DNA of 9,510 nt from Anaerolineales bacterium (GCA_015489255.1 WGAD01000160.1:1-9510), one strand, 5' to 3'. Numbered from the stretch's first letter, positions 1 through 6,589 are shown. Numbers and translations: made by a program. Notes: generated by a model not told the origin, from the letters alone.

Positions 1-1065
1 CTCCTGAACGATCTCCATGTGAAACAGCCCCAGAAAGCCCGCGCGAAAGCCAAACCCCAGCGCCTGAGAAGTTTCCGGCTGGAAGAAAAGGGCGGCGTCG
101 TTGAGTTGCAGCTTTTCCAGCGCATCGCGCAGGGTTTCGTAATCTTCGGCGTCCACCGGATAGATGCCGGCGAAGACCATCGGCTTGGGCATCCGATACC
201 CGGGCAGGGGCGCGTCCGCGGGCTGCGCGGCGGAGGTCAGCGTATCGCCCACCCGACATTCGTGAACGGTTTTCAACCCGGTGGCAACGTAGCCCACCTC
301 GCCCGCCCGCAAGGCGGCGACCGGCGTCAACCCGGGGGAGAAGACGCCGATCTCCACCGGTTTGACCTGGGCGTCGGTGGACATCATCTGCAACACGTCG
401 CCGCTGCGCACCTCCCCATCGAAAACGCGCACATAGGCGATCACGCCTTTGTAGGAATCATAATGCGAATCGAACACCAGCGCCTTGAGCGGCGCGGCGG
501 CCTCGCCGCGTGGCGGCGGCACACGCTGGACGATTGCCTCCAGCACGGCTTCCACGTTGGTGCCGTCTTTCGCAGAGACGCGCAAAATCTCCTCCGGCCG
601 TCCACCCAGCAGGCTGACGATATCCTCGGCCACCTCGTCGGGCGCAGCTGAGGGCAGGTCGATCTTGTTGATCACCGGGATGATCTCCAAATCGGCCTCC
701 AGCGCCTGATACAGGTTCGCCAGGGTTTGGGCTTCGATGCCTTGGGTCGCATCGACCACCAGCACGGCCCCCTCGCAAGCGTACAACGCCCGGCTGACCT
801 CATAGCCAAAGTCCACATGGCCGGGCGTATCGATCAAATTGAGCTCGTAAGCCTGTCCATCGGCGGCGTTGTAGGTCATCCGCACCGCCGAGGCTTTGAT
901 GGTCACGCCTTTCTCCCGCTCCAGGTCCATGGTATCTAGCACCTGGGCGGTCATCTCGCGTTCAGAGATGGTGCCGGTGAGCTGCAACATGCGATCGGCC
1001 AGGGTGGATTTCCCGTGATCCACATGCGCGATGATACAGAAGTTGCGAATTGCGTTCATGTCCAT
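1..1065 (-). CDS. lepA: Elongation factor 4 (LepA), N-terminal 355 residues
   Basis: Ribosome-bound translational GTPase, known to act on stalled or mis-translocated ribosomes and in ribosome assembly. The reading frame is open to the left edge, so about 240 of the usual 600 residues are missing (domain IV and the LepA-specific C-terminal domain). Seen in the translation: P-loop AHVDHGKS at 13-20, DTPGH at 79-83, NKID at 133-136, SAK at 164-166, then domain II with PLKALVFDS near 192-200, and LepA-typical [18 protein letters not shown] (302-319) and [17 protein letters not shown] (331-347). These last blocks distinguish it from TypA and EF-G. Two in-frame ATGs lie at 1065 and 1059. The second gives the classical LepA N-terminus (MNAIRNF), and neither has a clear Shine-Dalgarno. 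It lies downstream of the ccm terminator, so it is probably its own transcription unit. The identification is close to certain; the exact start is not. Confidence 0.96.
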   Translation of the reverse strand, partial: MDMNAIRNFCIIAHVDHGKSTLADRMLQLTGTISEREMTAQVLDTMDLEREKGVTIKASAVRMTYNAADGQAYELNLIDTPGHVDFGYEVSRALYACEGAVLVVDATQGIEAQTLANLYQALEADLEIIPVINKIDLPSAAPDEVAEDIVSLLGGRPEEILRVSAKDGTNVEAVLEAIVQRVPPPRGEAAAPLKALVFDSHYDSYKGVIAYVRVFDGEVRSGDVLQMMSTDAQVKPVEIGVFSPGLTPVAALRAGEVGYVATGLKTVHECRVGDTLTSAAQPADAPLPGYRMPKPMVFAGIYPVDAEDYETLRDALEKLQLNDAALFFQPETSQALGFGFRAGFLGLFHMEIVQE

Positions 1066-1075
1066 AATTGCCCGA

Positions 1076-1081
1076 AGTATA
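1076..1081 (-). promoter_or_regulatory. Possible -10 box for lepA (TATACT)
   Basis: On the minus strand TATACT lies 10 bp before the ATG at 1065 and differs from TATAAT at one place. No convincing -35 hexamer is seen 16-18 bp upstream. If it is used, transcription would begin about 3-5 bp before the first ATG, giving a nearly leaderless message. That would fit the absence of a Shine-Dalgarno. This is a single weak motif and is offered as a candidate only. Confidence 0.28.
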
Positions 1082-1315
1082 ACCGATTTCTGCCGATTCT
1101 ATTCCCGCCGCTTTTTTTCGGGAGCACTCCAGAGATGCCGAACACCTTGTTGTGCGGATGACTGATGCGCAGCCCCCCACCGAGCCGCGCAAGGAAACAT
1201 CGCGTTCCCCGGGCTGCGGCGGCCAAATGTGCGCGCTCTCCTTTTGCCTGAATTGCGGATAAGGAGGGTGGGCGGGGCGCATCGCGCCCGACGCCATCTC
1301 CCATATCCTCATACA

Positions 1316-1352
1316 GGGGATTGCTTCGCTCCTTGCGGTCGCTCGCAAGGAC
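1316..1352. repeat. Probable short dispersed palindromic repeat
   Basis: The stretch GGGGATTGCTTCGCTCC runs into a perfect 8-bp inverted repeat, TCCTTGCG (1330-1337) and CGCAAGGA (1344-1351), with a 6-base loop. The wording (ATTGCTTCGCTCC...GCTCGCAAGGAC) looks like the short intergenic repeats often found scattered in bacterial genomes, which when mistranslated give strings such as RKERSNP. Only one copy lies in this window, so the claim that it is dispersed comes from recalled resemblance and not from anything shown here. Confidence 0.42.
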
Positions 1353-1398
1353 AAAACGGATGCCTGTTGCCAATCCGCCACTCGGGTTCCTTCTCGCC

Positions 1399-1439
1399 AA
1401 AAAAACCGACGGGGCCTCCACAAGCGGAAGCCCCGTCGG
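1399..1439 (-). terminator. Intrinsic terminator of the ccm operon
   Basis: On the minus strand the arms CCGACGGGGC and GCCCCGTCGG (1430-1439 and 1406-1415) form a perfect 10-bp GC-rich stem. The inner part extends by three more pairs after one mismatch, around a six-base loop. The stem is followed at once by seven T residues (1405-1399). It starts 18 bp after the stop codon of the ccmD-like gene, so it closes the ccm cluster and separates it from lepA. Confidence 0.92.
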
Positions 1440-1449
1440 CCGGCCGGAG

Positions 1450-1469
1450 AAAAAGGCTCAGGCCTTTTT
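1450..1469. terminator. Small A/T-flanked hairpin over the ccmD stop codon
   Basis: AAAAAGGC (1450-1457) and GCCTTTTT (1462-1469) form an 8-bp inverted repeat with a 4-base loop that includes the TGA stop of the ccmD-like gene. Only three of the pairs are G-C, so as a terminator it is weak in either direction. It lies 11 bp ahead of the strong terminator and may be an auxiliary 3' stabilising element, or simply the result of two lysine codons facing a T-rich tail. Confidence 0.3.
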
Positions 1470-1625
1470 TTCCAGGTCTTCCAGCAGTTCCAGGTCGCGT
1501 TTCAAATTGCGGTGGCGTACCCAGAGGCTGATGAAATAAATTGCTTGCACCAGAAAGATGACGGTGTACCCCATCACCATGTAGCGGCTGGTGTCTGGCG
1601 GTGCGGCCAGCAAACGGAACATCAT
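1458..1625 (-). CDS. ccmD: CcmD-like small membrane protein, 55 residues
   Basis: The short frame reads MMFRLLAAPPDTSRYMVMGY, then a single hydrophobic segment (about residues 16-36, ending ISLWV), then a charged tail RHRNLKRDLELLEDLEKKA. A small protein with one membrane span, an outer N-terminus, and a basic then acidic cytoplasmic coil is the layout of CcmD. CcmD associates with CcmC and CcmE and is needed to release holo-CcmE. It begins 13 bp after ccmC. A strong AAGGAGG (1639-1633) lies 7 bp before the first ATG (1625) and 10 bp before a second ATG (1622). The terminator follows directly. CcmD sequences are poorly conserved, so the call rests on size, layout and position. That it is a real gene is well supported by the ribosome binding site. 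Confidence 0.75.
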   Translation of the reverse strand: MMFRLLAAPPDTSRYMVMGYTVIFLVQAIYFISLWVRHRNLKRDLELLEDLEKKA

Positions 1626-1638
1626 AAGAAAGCCTCCT

Positions 1639-2334
1639 TCAATCCATGGCCTTGAGCTTCAGTTCTTCCACGCGCTGCGCCAGACGGCCCAGGCGCACCC
1701 GATGCCAAAACAGGGTGATGAAAACCACAGAGAAAACGAAGATGCTGAAGAACATGGTGTTCAACATGGCGGGCGTCATGCTGAAACCGCCTTCGCCGCC
1801 GTTCCCGCCGCCAACGACCACCGGGTGAATGGTGCGGAAGAGGCGAATGGACATGAAGGTCAGCGGGACGCTCAAGCCGCCCAGCAGGGTGTACACCGCG
1901 CCAAAGCGCGCGCGCCGATCCGGGTCTTCAATCCCTTGCCGCAGCAAGAGGTAAGCCAGGTAAATCATCTCCAGCACAGCCGCTGTGGTCAGGCGCGGGT
2001 CCCAGGTCCACCAGGTGTTCCACACCGGATACGCCCAGATAGAGCCGGTCGCTATGGCGATGAAGAAGAACACCAGGCTGATCTCGACAGCAGCCACGCC
2101 AACGATATCCCATTTCACGTCTTTGGTCGCCAGATAGGCAATGCCGGCAAAAGCCGCGGCGATAAACCCCAGCATCCCCACCCAGGCGTTGGCAACGTGA
2201 AAGTAGAAGACCTTTTGCACCAGGCCCATCACCGCTTCCAGCGGCGCGTAAAAGACCACCATCCACAAGGCGGCAGCCACCAGCAAAGCAGAAAGGCCAT
2301 TCAACACTTTGAGCGCCACAGGTTGTTCAGTCAT
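1639..2334 (-). CDS. ccmC: CcmC, haem-handling protein that loads CcmE
   Basis: Integral membrane protein of the haem-handling family that binds haem outside the membrane and passes it to CcmE. The 231 residues contain about six hydrophobic segments. The diagnostic tryptophan-rich block is VWNTWWTWDPRLT at 104-116, lying in an outer loop. The two flanking axial histidines are present: H46 in KVFYFHVANAW and H170 in FRTIHP. A Gly-rich loop, GGGNGGEGG (175-183), follows the second His and is not typical of E. coli CcmC. The C-terminus is basic with a short coil (RVEELKLKAMD). The ATG at 2334 has AAGGAG 4 bp upstream. It starts 33 bp after ccmB, and its stop abuts the ribosome binding site of the ccmD-like gene. 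The length matches the family, and the Trp motif with both histidines leaves little room for another member of the superfamily such as CcsA. Confidence 0.95.
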   Translation of the reverse strand: MTEQPVALKVLNGLSALLVAAALWMVVFYAPLEAVMGLVQKVFYFHVANAWVGMLGFIAAAFAGIAYLATKDVKWDIVGVAAVEISLVFFFIAIATGSIWAYPVWNTWWTWDPRLTTAAVLEMIYLAYLLLRQGIEDPDRRARFGAVYTLLGGLSVPLTFMSIRLFRTIHPVVVGGGNGGEGGFSMTPAMLNTMFFSIFVFSVVFITLFWHRVRLGRLAQRVEELKLKAMD

Positions 2335-2367
2335 AGAACTCCTTTCCGCAGGGAATGCCTCCCCTGC

Positions 2368-3063
2368 TCATTCTTCCACAACGTAATCGAAAACCATAAA
2401 AGCCACCGAAATGAAGATGACATCGTACACCAGCAGCAAGTTAATCCAGGGCATGATGTCTTCCATCGGCCACGCTTGCAAGATGCCGCCGCTGGCTTTG
2501 ACCGCAGCGATGGCAACAGGGATCACCACCGGAAAGAGTAAGATCGGCAGCAAAACATCGCGGGTGCGCGTTTGCACCGACATGGCCGCCAACAAGGTTC
2601 CCACCGCCGTATACCCAACAGACCCCAACAAAATGACGCCCAGCAAGCGCGGCTCGAAGAGGGAGACATTGTACAGCACGCTATAAATTGGCAAGACGAT
2701 CATTTCCACAATCAGCATGAAAACCAGATTGCTGATGGCCTTGCCGAAGTAAATGGCCGCCCGATCCACCGGCGCCAGCAGCAAGCCATCCAGGCAGCCG
2801 CGATCTTTTTCGACGGCCATTGAGCGGTTCAGCCCCAGCGTACCCGCAAAGATAAACGTGGCCCACAAGACGCCCGAAGTTACGGAGCGCCTCGTTTTCA
2901 CGTCCAGCTCCAGCGCAAAGTTAAAGATCAGGATGACCAGTAAAGCAAAGACCAGCATGGCCGAGAGAAGCTCCCGCGAGCGCAGTTCCGCCGCCAGGTC
3001 TTTCCAGGCAACCGCCCGGGTTGCACGCAGAAAATCCTTCACCGGACGAGACCATTTTTTCAT
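2368..3063 (-). CDS. ccmB: CcmB, membrane subunit of the ABC transporter for haem-CcmE release
   Basis: CcmB pairs with the ATPase CcmA; together they use ATP to free holo-CcmE from the CcmC complex. The 231 residues have an amphipathic, charged N-terminus (VAWKDLAAELRSRELL, 18-33) and about six membrane spans, near 36-52, 64-80, 108-128, 140-162, 170-190 and 206-226. The family-typical block SGVLWATFIFAGTLGLNRS (63-81), followed by EKDRG and DGLLLAPVDR (92-101), is the best CcmB marker. The start overlaps the ccmA stop by 4 bp (ATGA), so translation is probably coupled and the two subunits would be made in balance. Length and order (A, B, C, D) agree with other ccm clusters. Confidence 0.95.
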   Translation of the reverse strand: MKKWSRPVKDFLRATRAVAWKDLAAELRSRELLSAMLVFALLVILIFNFALELDVKTRRSVTSGVLWATFIFAGTLGLNRSMAVEKDRGCLDGLLLAPVDRAAIYFGKAISNLVFMLIVEMIVLPIYSVLYNVSLFEPRLLGVILLGSVGYTAVGTLLAAMSVQTRTRDVLLPILLFPVVIPVAIAAVKASGGILQAWPMEDIMPWINLLLVYDVIFISVAFMVFDYVVEE

Positions 3064-3782
3064 GCTGACGCCTGCCCTTCTTGCAATGTACGCCGGTAAA
3101 AATCCAGCAGGTTTTCGCCGGCGAGGTTGTCACGCCGCACTGATGCGGCGATAACACCGTGCGAAAGCACCGCGAAGCGCGTCGCCAGGGCTTCCACTCG
3201 CGCCAGATCGTGAGAGGTCATCACCACGGTGCGCCCGCGGGCGGCCACGGTGTGCAGCACCTCGTCCAGCATGGCGGCGGCGTCTTGATCCAGGCCTGTG
3301 TACGGCTCATCGAAGAGCATCACTTCAGGGTCGTGCAAAACCGCCCGCCCGATCGCCAGTCGCTGCTGCATCCCGCGGGAAAAGGTGCGCACCAGATCGC
3401 GCCGCCGCGCGGCGAGGCCCACCAATTCCAGCACTTCGTCGATTCTGGCATCCAGCGCCGGGATGCCGTACATTCGCCCGTAAAAGCGCAGGTTTTCCTC
3501 TGCCGTCAGGTCGCCGTAGAGCAGCGGCTGGTGGGAAACCACCCCCAACCGCCGCCGAACCGCAGCGGCCTGGGCGGGGAGTTCGTAACCGGCCACGCGC
3601 ACCTTGCCCATCGTCGGACGCGACAGGGAGGCCAGGATGCGCAAGAAGGTGGTCTTCCCGGCCCCGTTGGGGCCCACCAGGGCGACAAACTCCCCGGCTT
3701 GCACCTCAAAATCCAGGCCGCGCAAGACCGTCTTCAGGCCAAAGCGCTTGACCAGTTTCCGCACCGCGATCATGGGGGTCAT
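3060..3782 (-). CDS. ccmA: CcmA, ATPase subunit of the haem-CcmE release transporter
   Basis: Cytoplasmic ABC ATPase, 240 residues. Visible motifs in order: Walker A GPNGAGKT (37-44), Q-loop glutamine in SHQPLLY (83-89), signature FSRGMQQR (134-141), Walker B VMLFDEP (154-160), D-loop GLD (163-165) and switch histidine H191 in TSHDL. The signature departs from LSGGQ in the way seen in many ABC-2-type exporters. The CcmA assignment therefore depends on the overlapping ccmB and the surrounding ccm genes rather than on the sequence alone. The ATG at 3782 overlaps the stop of the upstream cytochrome lipoprotein gene by 4 bp (ATGA), and the gene overlaps ccmB by 4 bp at its end. A second in-frame ATG three codons later (M4) is possible. 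The coupling to the cytochrome gene suggests that gene belongs functionally to the operon. Confidence 0.94.
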   Translation of the reverse strand: MTPMIAVRKLVKRFGLKTVLRGLDFEVQAGEFVALVGPNGAGKTTFLRILASLSRPTMGKVRVAGYELPAQAAAVRRRLGVVSHQPLLYGDLTAEENLRFYGRMYGIPALDARIDEVLELVGLAARRRDLVRTFSRGMQQRLAIGRAVLHDPEVMLFDEPYTGLDQDAAAMLDEVLHTVAARGRTVVMTSHDLARVEALATRFAVLSHGVIAASVRRDNLAGENLLDFYRRTLQEGQASA

Positions 3783-5464
3783 TCTTCCAGCATCTCTTGC
3801 AACAGCGATTTCAATTCAGCGCGGCGCTGACGATACGCCTTTTCGGCGATTTCACCCGCCTGATATTGCTCATCGAGGGCGATGATGGCATCCATCACCT
3901 CTTCGGAGGAGGCAAATTCTTCAATCTCCACCTCGGCCGTCATCTCCCGATCGCGCAGGTAGAACCACAGCCCAACGCCGATCAGCGCCAGCCCGAGGCC
4001 AGCCATGCCGATCAACAAACTGTTGTTATCTTGCGCCTCTGTCGGCTGCCCGCCGGCGCTTTCCGGGTCGCCATCCAGATTGATGGTGACGGCGCCGCCA
4101 GCCGGTATGGCCTGGCTTTGGTAGGAGTTGAAGGTCTCACCCTGGAAGGATTCTTCTCCCTGGAAGGTGAAGTAGGGACTTTCCATCGTCATGCCCGAGG
4201 GCATCAACGCGATGATCGAATCTACATTGAGGGTGAAATCGCGGCTGAGCTCCAGTTTGCCGTCGTACGGCAGGGTGTACCCGAAGACAATTTGTTGTTG
4301 CGCCACCCCCGGGATCGGCTGCAAATCGCCAAAGCCGTTTTCCGTTTTCACAAAACGCCCGCCGAGGACGCCGCCATCGAAACGCAGGTTGGTCGCATTT
4401 TCGGGCAGTGTAAAGGTCAGGCTGGGCGTCGTTTCGTCCACCGGCACCACGGTTTTGGTGCTGTTGTTGCTGATGACGTACACTTCCACCACTTCCATCT
4501 GCCCCGGCGCAGGCACATTGAAGAAGAAGTGTGCCCGGGAAACCGTCAGCGCCTCGGTGCTGGTGGTGACGTCGTACACATAGACTTCAAACGGCAAGAG
4601 CTCCTGATCGGGCAGGAGGAATTGCGGCTCGGAAGTATATTCCACATCTTGATATAAGACGGTGACGACAAAGCCGCGGTGCTGAACGTTGGGGACGTTT
4701 GCGAAAGTAAACGTCCCGTCAGGCGCCACGTCCGTCTTTTCGGCATAGGCCAACGTGAAATTGCCCTGATCGTCCGGATCGTACCCCCGCAGCTCGGCCT
4801 GGAGGTTGTCTTCCGGCAGGACATCGCCGGAGCCATAGATGACGCTGCCCACAACGGTGAGCGTATCGTCTGCGGTTGCGGGCGGCGCTTCCGTTGGCGC
4901 TTCGGTGGGGGGTTCAGTCGGTGCTGCCGCCTCGGGGGTTGCGGTGAGGGTATCGGAGGGCGCTTCCGTTGGCGTGCCCGAGGCCGGCGTTTCCGCAGCG
5001 GCCTCTGTAGGGGCGGCGGTGGGCGTCGGCGTTTCCGCAGCGGCCAGTCCACCCTGGTGCAACGTCATGGCGTAAGCCACCACGTCCCAGCGTTGTCGAT
5101 CCGTCAAACTGGTGAAGGGCGGCATCATCGATTCCAGCCGGCCGTTGGTGACCACCAGGAACCAGTCTTCTAGCGAGGCCTGCCCGGCCACCGCCGGATC
5201 GCCCAAGGCAGCGACCGGCACGCCGAGGGCCTCGGCCTGCGGGCCGTCGCCCATGCCCGTTGGCCCGTGGCAGGCGAGGCATTTGGTCTCGTAGATGGCT
5301 TTTCCCGCGTCCAGGTCGAAAGAAGTCGGGGTAGCCAGCGGCGTCGGGGAAGGCGGCGCCGTTGGCGGCGTGTAGTTGGGCGGCGGGGTAACGTCTTCCG
5401 CCAGCGAACAGGCGGTCAACGCCAGGGCGCTCACAAGCAGGATAATCCAGATACGAAATTTCAT
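3779..5464 (-). CDS. Lipoprotein with monohaem cytochrome c domain, beta-rich domain, membrane span and cytoplasmic tail
   Basis: 561 residues in five parts. (1) Signal peptide with lipobox LTAC and predicted lipidated C19. (2) Cytochrome c domain, about 48-137, with haem site CLACH (62-66), GxGxG-like GMGDGP (70-75), a likely axial Met at 113/114 in MMPPF, and the closing helix VVAYAMTL (128-135). (3) Low-complexity linker of Pro, Thr, Glu and Ala, 142-200. (4) Beta-rich outer region, 201-465; its first part, VVGSVIYGSGD...PDGTFTFANVP, resembles carboxypeptidase-regulatory or Ig-like folds, and the rest is unrecognised. (5) Membrane span about 482-503, then a charged cytoplasmic tail, 504-561, resembling a SHOCT or CcmI juxtamembrane helical pair. 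It would be held at both ends. It starts 10 bp after the CcmI-like gene with a modest GAGG site, and overlaps ccmA by 4 bp. Possible roles are a client cytochrome, an electron donor to the maturation pathway, or a general electron carrier; the sequence does not decide. Start and cytochrome domain are firm, the function is unknown. Confidence 0.85.
   Translation of the reverse strand: MKFRIWIILLVSALALTACSLAEDVTPPPNYTPPTAPPSPTPLATPTSFDLDAGKAIYETKCLACHGPTGMGDGPQAEALGVPVAALGDPAVAGQASLEDWFLVVTNGRLESMMPPFTSLTDRQRWDVVAYAMTLHQGGLAAAETPTPTAAPTEAAAETPASGTPTEAPSDTLTATPEAAAPTEPPTEAPTEAPPATADDTLTVVGSVIYGSGDVLPEDNLQAELRGYDPDDQGNFTLAYAEKTDVAPDGTFTFANVPNVQHRGFVVTVLYQDVEYTSEPQFLLPDQELLPFEVYVYDVTTSTEALTVSRAHFFFNVPAPGQMEVVEVYVISNNSTKTVVPVDETTPSLTFTLPENATNLRFDGGVLGGRFVKTENGFGDLQPIPGVAQQQIVFGYTLPYDGKLELSRDFTLNVDSIIALMPSGMTMESPYFTFQGEESFQGETFNSYQSQAIPAGGAVTINLDGDPESAGGQPTEAQDNNSLLIGMAGLGLALIGVGLWFYLRDREMTAEVEIEEFASSEEVMDAIIALDEQYQAGEIAEKAYRQRRAELKSLLQEMLEE
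4884..5045. repeat. Low-complexity repeated DNA coding for the Pro/Thr/Glu/Ala linker
   Basis: This lies within the cytochrome lipoprotein gene. A 16-base unit, GGCGCTTCCGTTGGCG, occurs exactly at 4884-4899 and again at 4959-4974. A 19-base unit, CGGCGTTTCCGCAGCGGCC, occurs exactly at 4985-5003 and 5027-5045. They encode repeats of the type PTEAP and AAAETP on the minus strand. Such tracts act as flexible spacers and tend to vary in length between strains by slippage or recombination. Confidence 0.65.
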
Positions 5465-5474
5465 AAGAGGGGCC

Positions 5475-5975
5475 TCAAGATTTCAAAACGTAGCCGCAGT
5501 GGGCGCAAAATCGGTCTTTTTCCAGCACGGCGCGCCCGCATTGGGGGCAGAAACCGGCGGAACGGCGGCGCCGCTGCGCCCGCCGTTTGGCGATCAGGGC
5601 TTCCAGATCGTCTTCTCCGACGGCGGCTTCGGCAGCTGCCGCCTGCGTGCGGGCGGCCTCTTCCATGCGGTTTTCCGCCGAACGGTCGTCCGTTTTGCCG
5701 GTCAAGGCGTCCAGTTCTTTCAATACGTCCACCCCGGCCTTCATCAGGGCAGCGCGTTGTGTCGGATAATCTTCCGCCGGGATCTTTCCCAGCAGGTGAT
5801 CCATTTCCAATTCCTGTAACGCGGTCAAGATGCTGTCGCGCTCGGCCATCAAGGCAGAGATGTTATGCTCTTGCCGGGTCACGCGGCGGGCTGTACGCTC
5901 TCCGTAGGGCATGAAAACATATAGCCCGACTACAACGGCAACGGCGGCCACAAGCAGCAGTGCGCCCAGATCCAT
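5475..5975 (-). CDS. CcmI-like membrane protein with C-terminal zinc ribbon
   Basis: 166 residues. A membrane span at about 3-22 is followed by positive charges (GERTARRVTR), placing the rest in the cytoplasm. Residues 41-79 (LMAERDSILTALQELEMDHLLGKIPAEDY...) match the pattern of the segment after the first membrane span of CcmI, the apocytochrome chaperone. The second span and TPR domain of full CcmI are absent. Instead there is an Ala/Glu-rich helical stretch, a basic run KRRAQRRRR (130-138), and CPQC (143-146) with CAHC (157-160), each followed by Gly, which is a clear zinc-ribbon knuckle pair. The ATG at 5975 lies 3 bp after the stop of the upstream gene, with AGGAG 8 bp before it. The position, between ccmG and the cytochrome lipoprotein, supports a part in apocytochrome handling. 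The CcmI relationship is by pattern, and the zinc ribbon is firm. It could instead be a general zinc-ribbon membrane protein. Confidence 0.8.
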   Translation of the reverse strand: MDLGALLLVAAVAVVVGLYVFMPYGERTARRVTRQEHNISALMAERDSILTALQELEMDHLLGKIPAEDYPTQRAALMKAGVDVLKELDALTGKTDDRSAENRMEEAARTQAAAAEAAVGEDDLEALIAKRRAQRRRRSAGFCPQCGRAVLEKDRFCAHCGYVLKS

Positions 5976-5978
5976 GTG

Positions 5979-6581
5979 TCATTCTCCTAACAAGTCGTCC
6001 ACAACCTGGCGGATTTCCGCTTCGGATGCGAAGGGGCCAATTTTGATGTAGCGCAACACGCCCTGGCGGTCGAAGACGTAGGTTTCCGGAACGCCCTGGA
6101 TGCGAAAGGCCTGCGAGATGCGCGTGCCCAAGTCGGGGCCGTTCGGGTAGGTGATGTCAAATTCCTGCAAATAGGCGCGGGCGTCCGGTTCCACGTCCAC
6201 ATAGTCCACCCCCACAAAGACCACATCTGCGCCGCTGGCCTGGTAGTAACGCCAGGTGTTCTCCAGTTCGGCGGCTTCGTCACGGCAGGGGTTGCACCAG
6301 GAAGCCCAAAAGTTGATCAAAATGACCTTGCCGCGCAGGTCATCGAAAGCGACCTGCCCCTGGCCCTGGTATTCGTACCCTTCGAAGGTCGTCAACACCA
6401 GTCCTTCGGGCAGGGTTTCGCCAATCTGAATGTGTCCTTCCTGGCGGCGGCGCAGCCCCAGGGCAACCACGGCCAGCAACACCAGCAGCAGCCCCCAAAC
6501 CAGGCCCTGCACCCACAGCGGCACGCTGCGCCGCGGCGGCGCTGCGCTTTCCTGCGTTACAGAGGGGATGTTTTCGCTCAT
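5979..6581 (-). CDS. ccmG: CcmG/ResA/TlpA-type membrane-anchored thioredoxin
   Basis: Thiol-disulfide oxidoreductase that reduces the CXXCH cysteines of apocytochromes, directly or through CcmH. 200 residues: a short cytoplasmic head, one membrane span at about 22-43 followed by RRR, then a thioredoxin fold outside the membrane. The active site is WCNPC (95-99), and the cis-proline is P165 in GVPET. The block GKVILINFWASWC is typical of the ResA/TlpA/CcmG group. The commoner CcmG active site is WCxxC with E or P inside, so WCNPC fits the group without separating CcmG from ResA; the symbol is given from operon context. The ATG at 6581 has AGGAG 5 bp upstream, overlapping the ccmH stop region. 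No CcdA or DsbD electron donor for it is in the window. Confidence 0.92.
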   Translation of the reverse strand: MSENIPSVTQESAAPPRRSVPLWVQGLVWGLLLVLLAVVALGLRRRQEGHIQIGETLPEGLVLTTFEGYEYQGQGQVAFDDLRGKVILINFWASWCNPCRDEAAELENTWRYYQASGADVVFVGVDYVDVEPDARAYLQEFDITYPNGPDLGTRISQAFRIQGVPETYVFDRQGVLRYIKIGPFASEAEIRQVVDDLLGE

Positions 6582-6589
6582 CGTTTCTC

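Larger units (their letters stand above)
1066..1398. other. Intergenic region between lepA and the ccm terminator
   Basis: About 330 bp with no supportable gene. Overlapping frames on both strands read through it, but their translations are arginine-, serine- and proline-rich with no family resemblance, and they run into the ends of flanking genes. It holds a possible lepA -10 box, a short GC hairpin (arms GGGCGC 1275-1280 and GCGCCC 1284-1289, loop ATC) and a repeat-like hairpin near 1330-1351, described separately. It is otherwise featureless to the eye. Confidence 0.7.

Noticed and set aside
19..651. 210-codon open frame on the plus strand
   Set aside because: It is opposite lepA, whose GTPase motifs fix the real frame on the minus strand.
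962..1423. Open frames of 153 and 121 codons on the minus strand over the gap before lepA
   Set aside because: They run through the terminator stem and repeat-like DNA and into the lepA start in another frame. They have no family resemblance, and their RKERSNP/TARSEAIP strings are typical of mistranslated repeats.
1591..2541. 316-codon open frame on the plus strand
   Set aside because: It is opposite ccmD, ccmC and part of ccmB and crosses gene boundaries. Its His/Gln/Arg-rich translation is typical of a shadow frame.
3060..3782. CcmA read as an unrelated drug-exporter ATPase because of its FSRGMQQR signature
   Set aside because: The neighbouring ccmB overlaps it by 4 bp and the whole cluster is ccm. 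The signature variation is compatible with the family.
3797..4657. 286-codon open frame on the plus strand
   Set aside because: It is antisense to the cytochrome lipoprotein gene, without recognisable motifs.
4884..5045. Possible CRISPR-like or regulatory direct repeats
   Set aside because: The repeated units are 16-19 bases, in phase with codons, and encode the PTEA linker. There are no regular unique spacers.
4546..5052. 168-codon Pro/Arg-rich frame on the minus strand
   Set aside because: It is a shifted reading of the low-complexity linker and following domain of the cytochrome lipoprotein; its composition follows from the repeated DNA.
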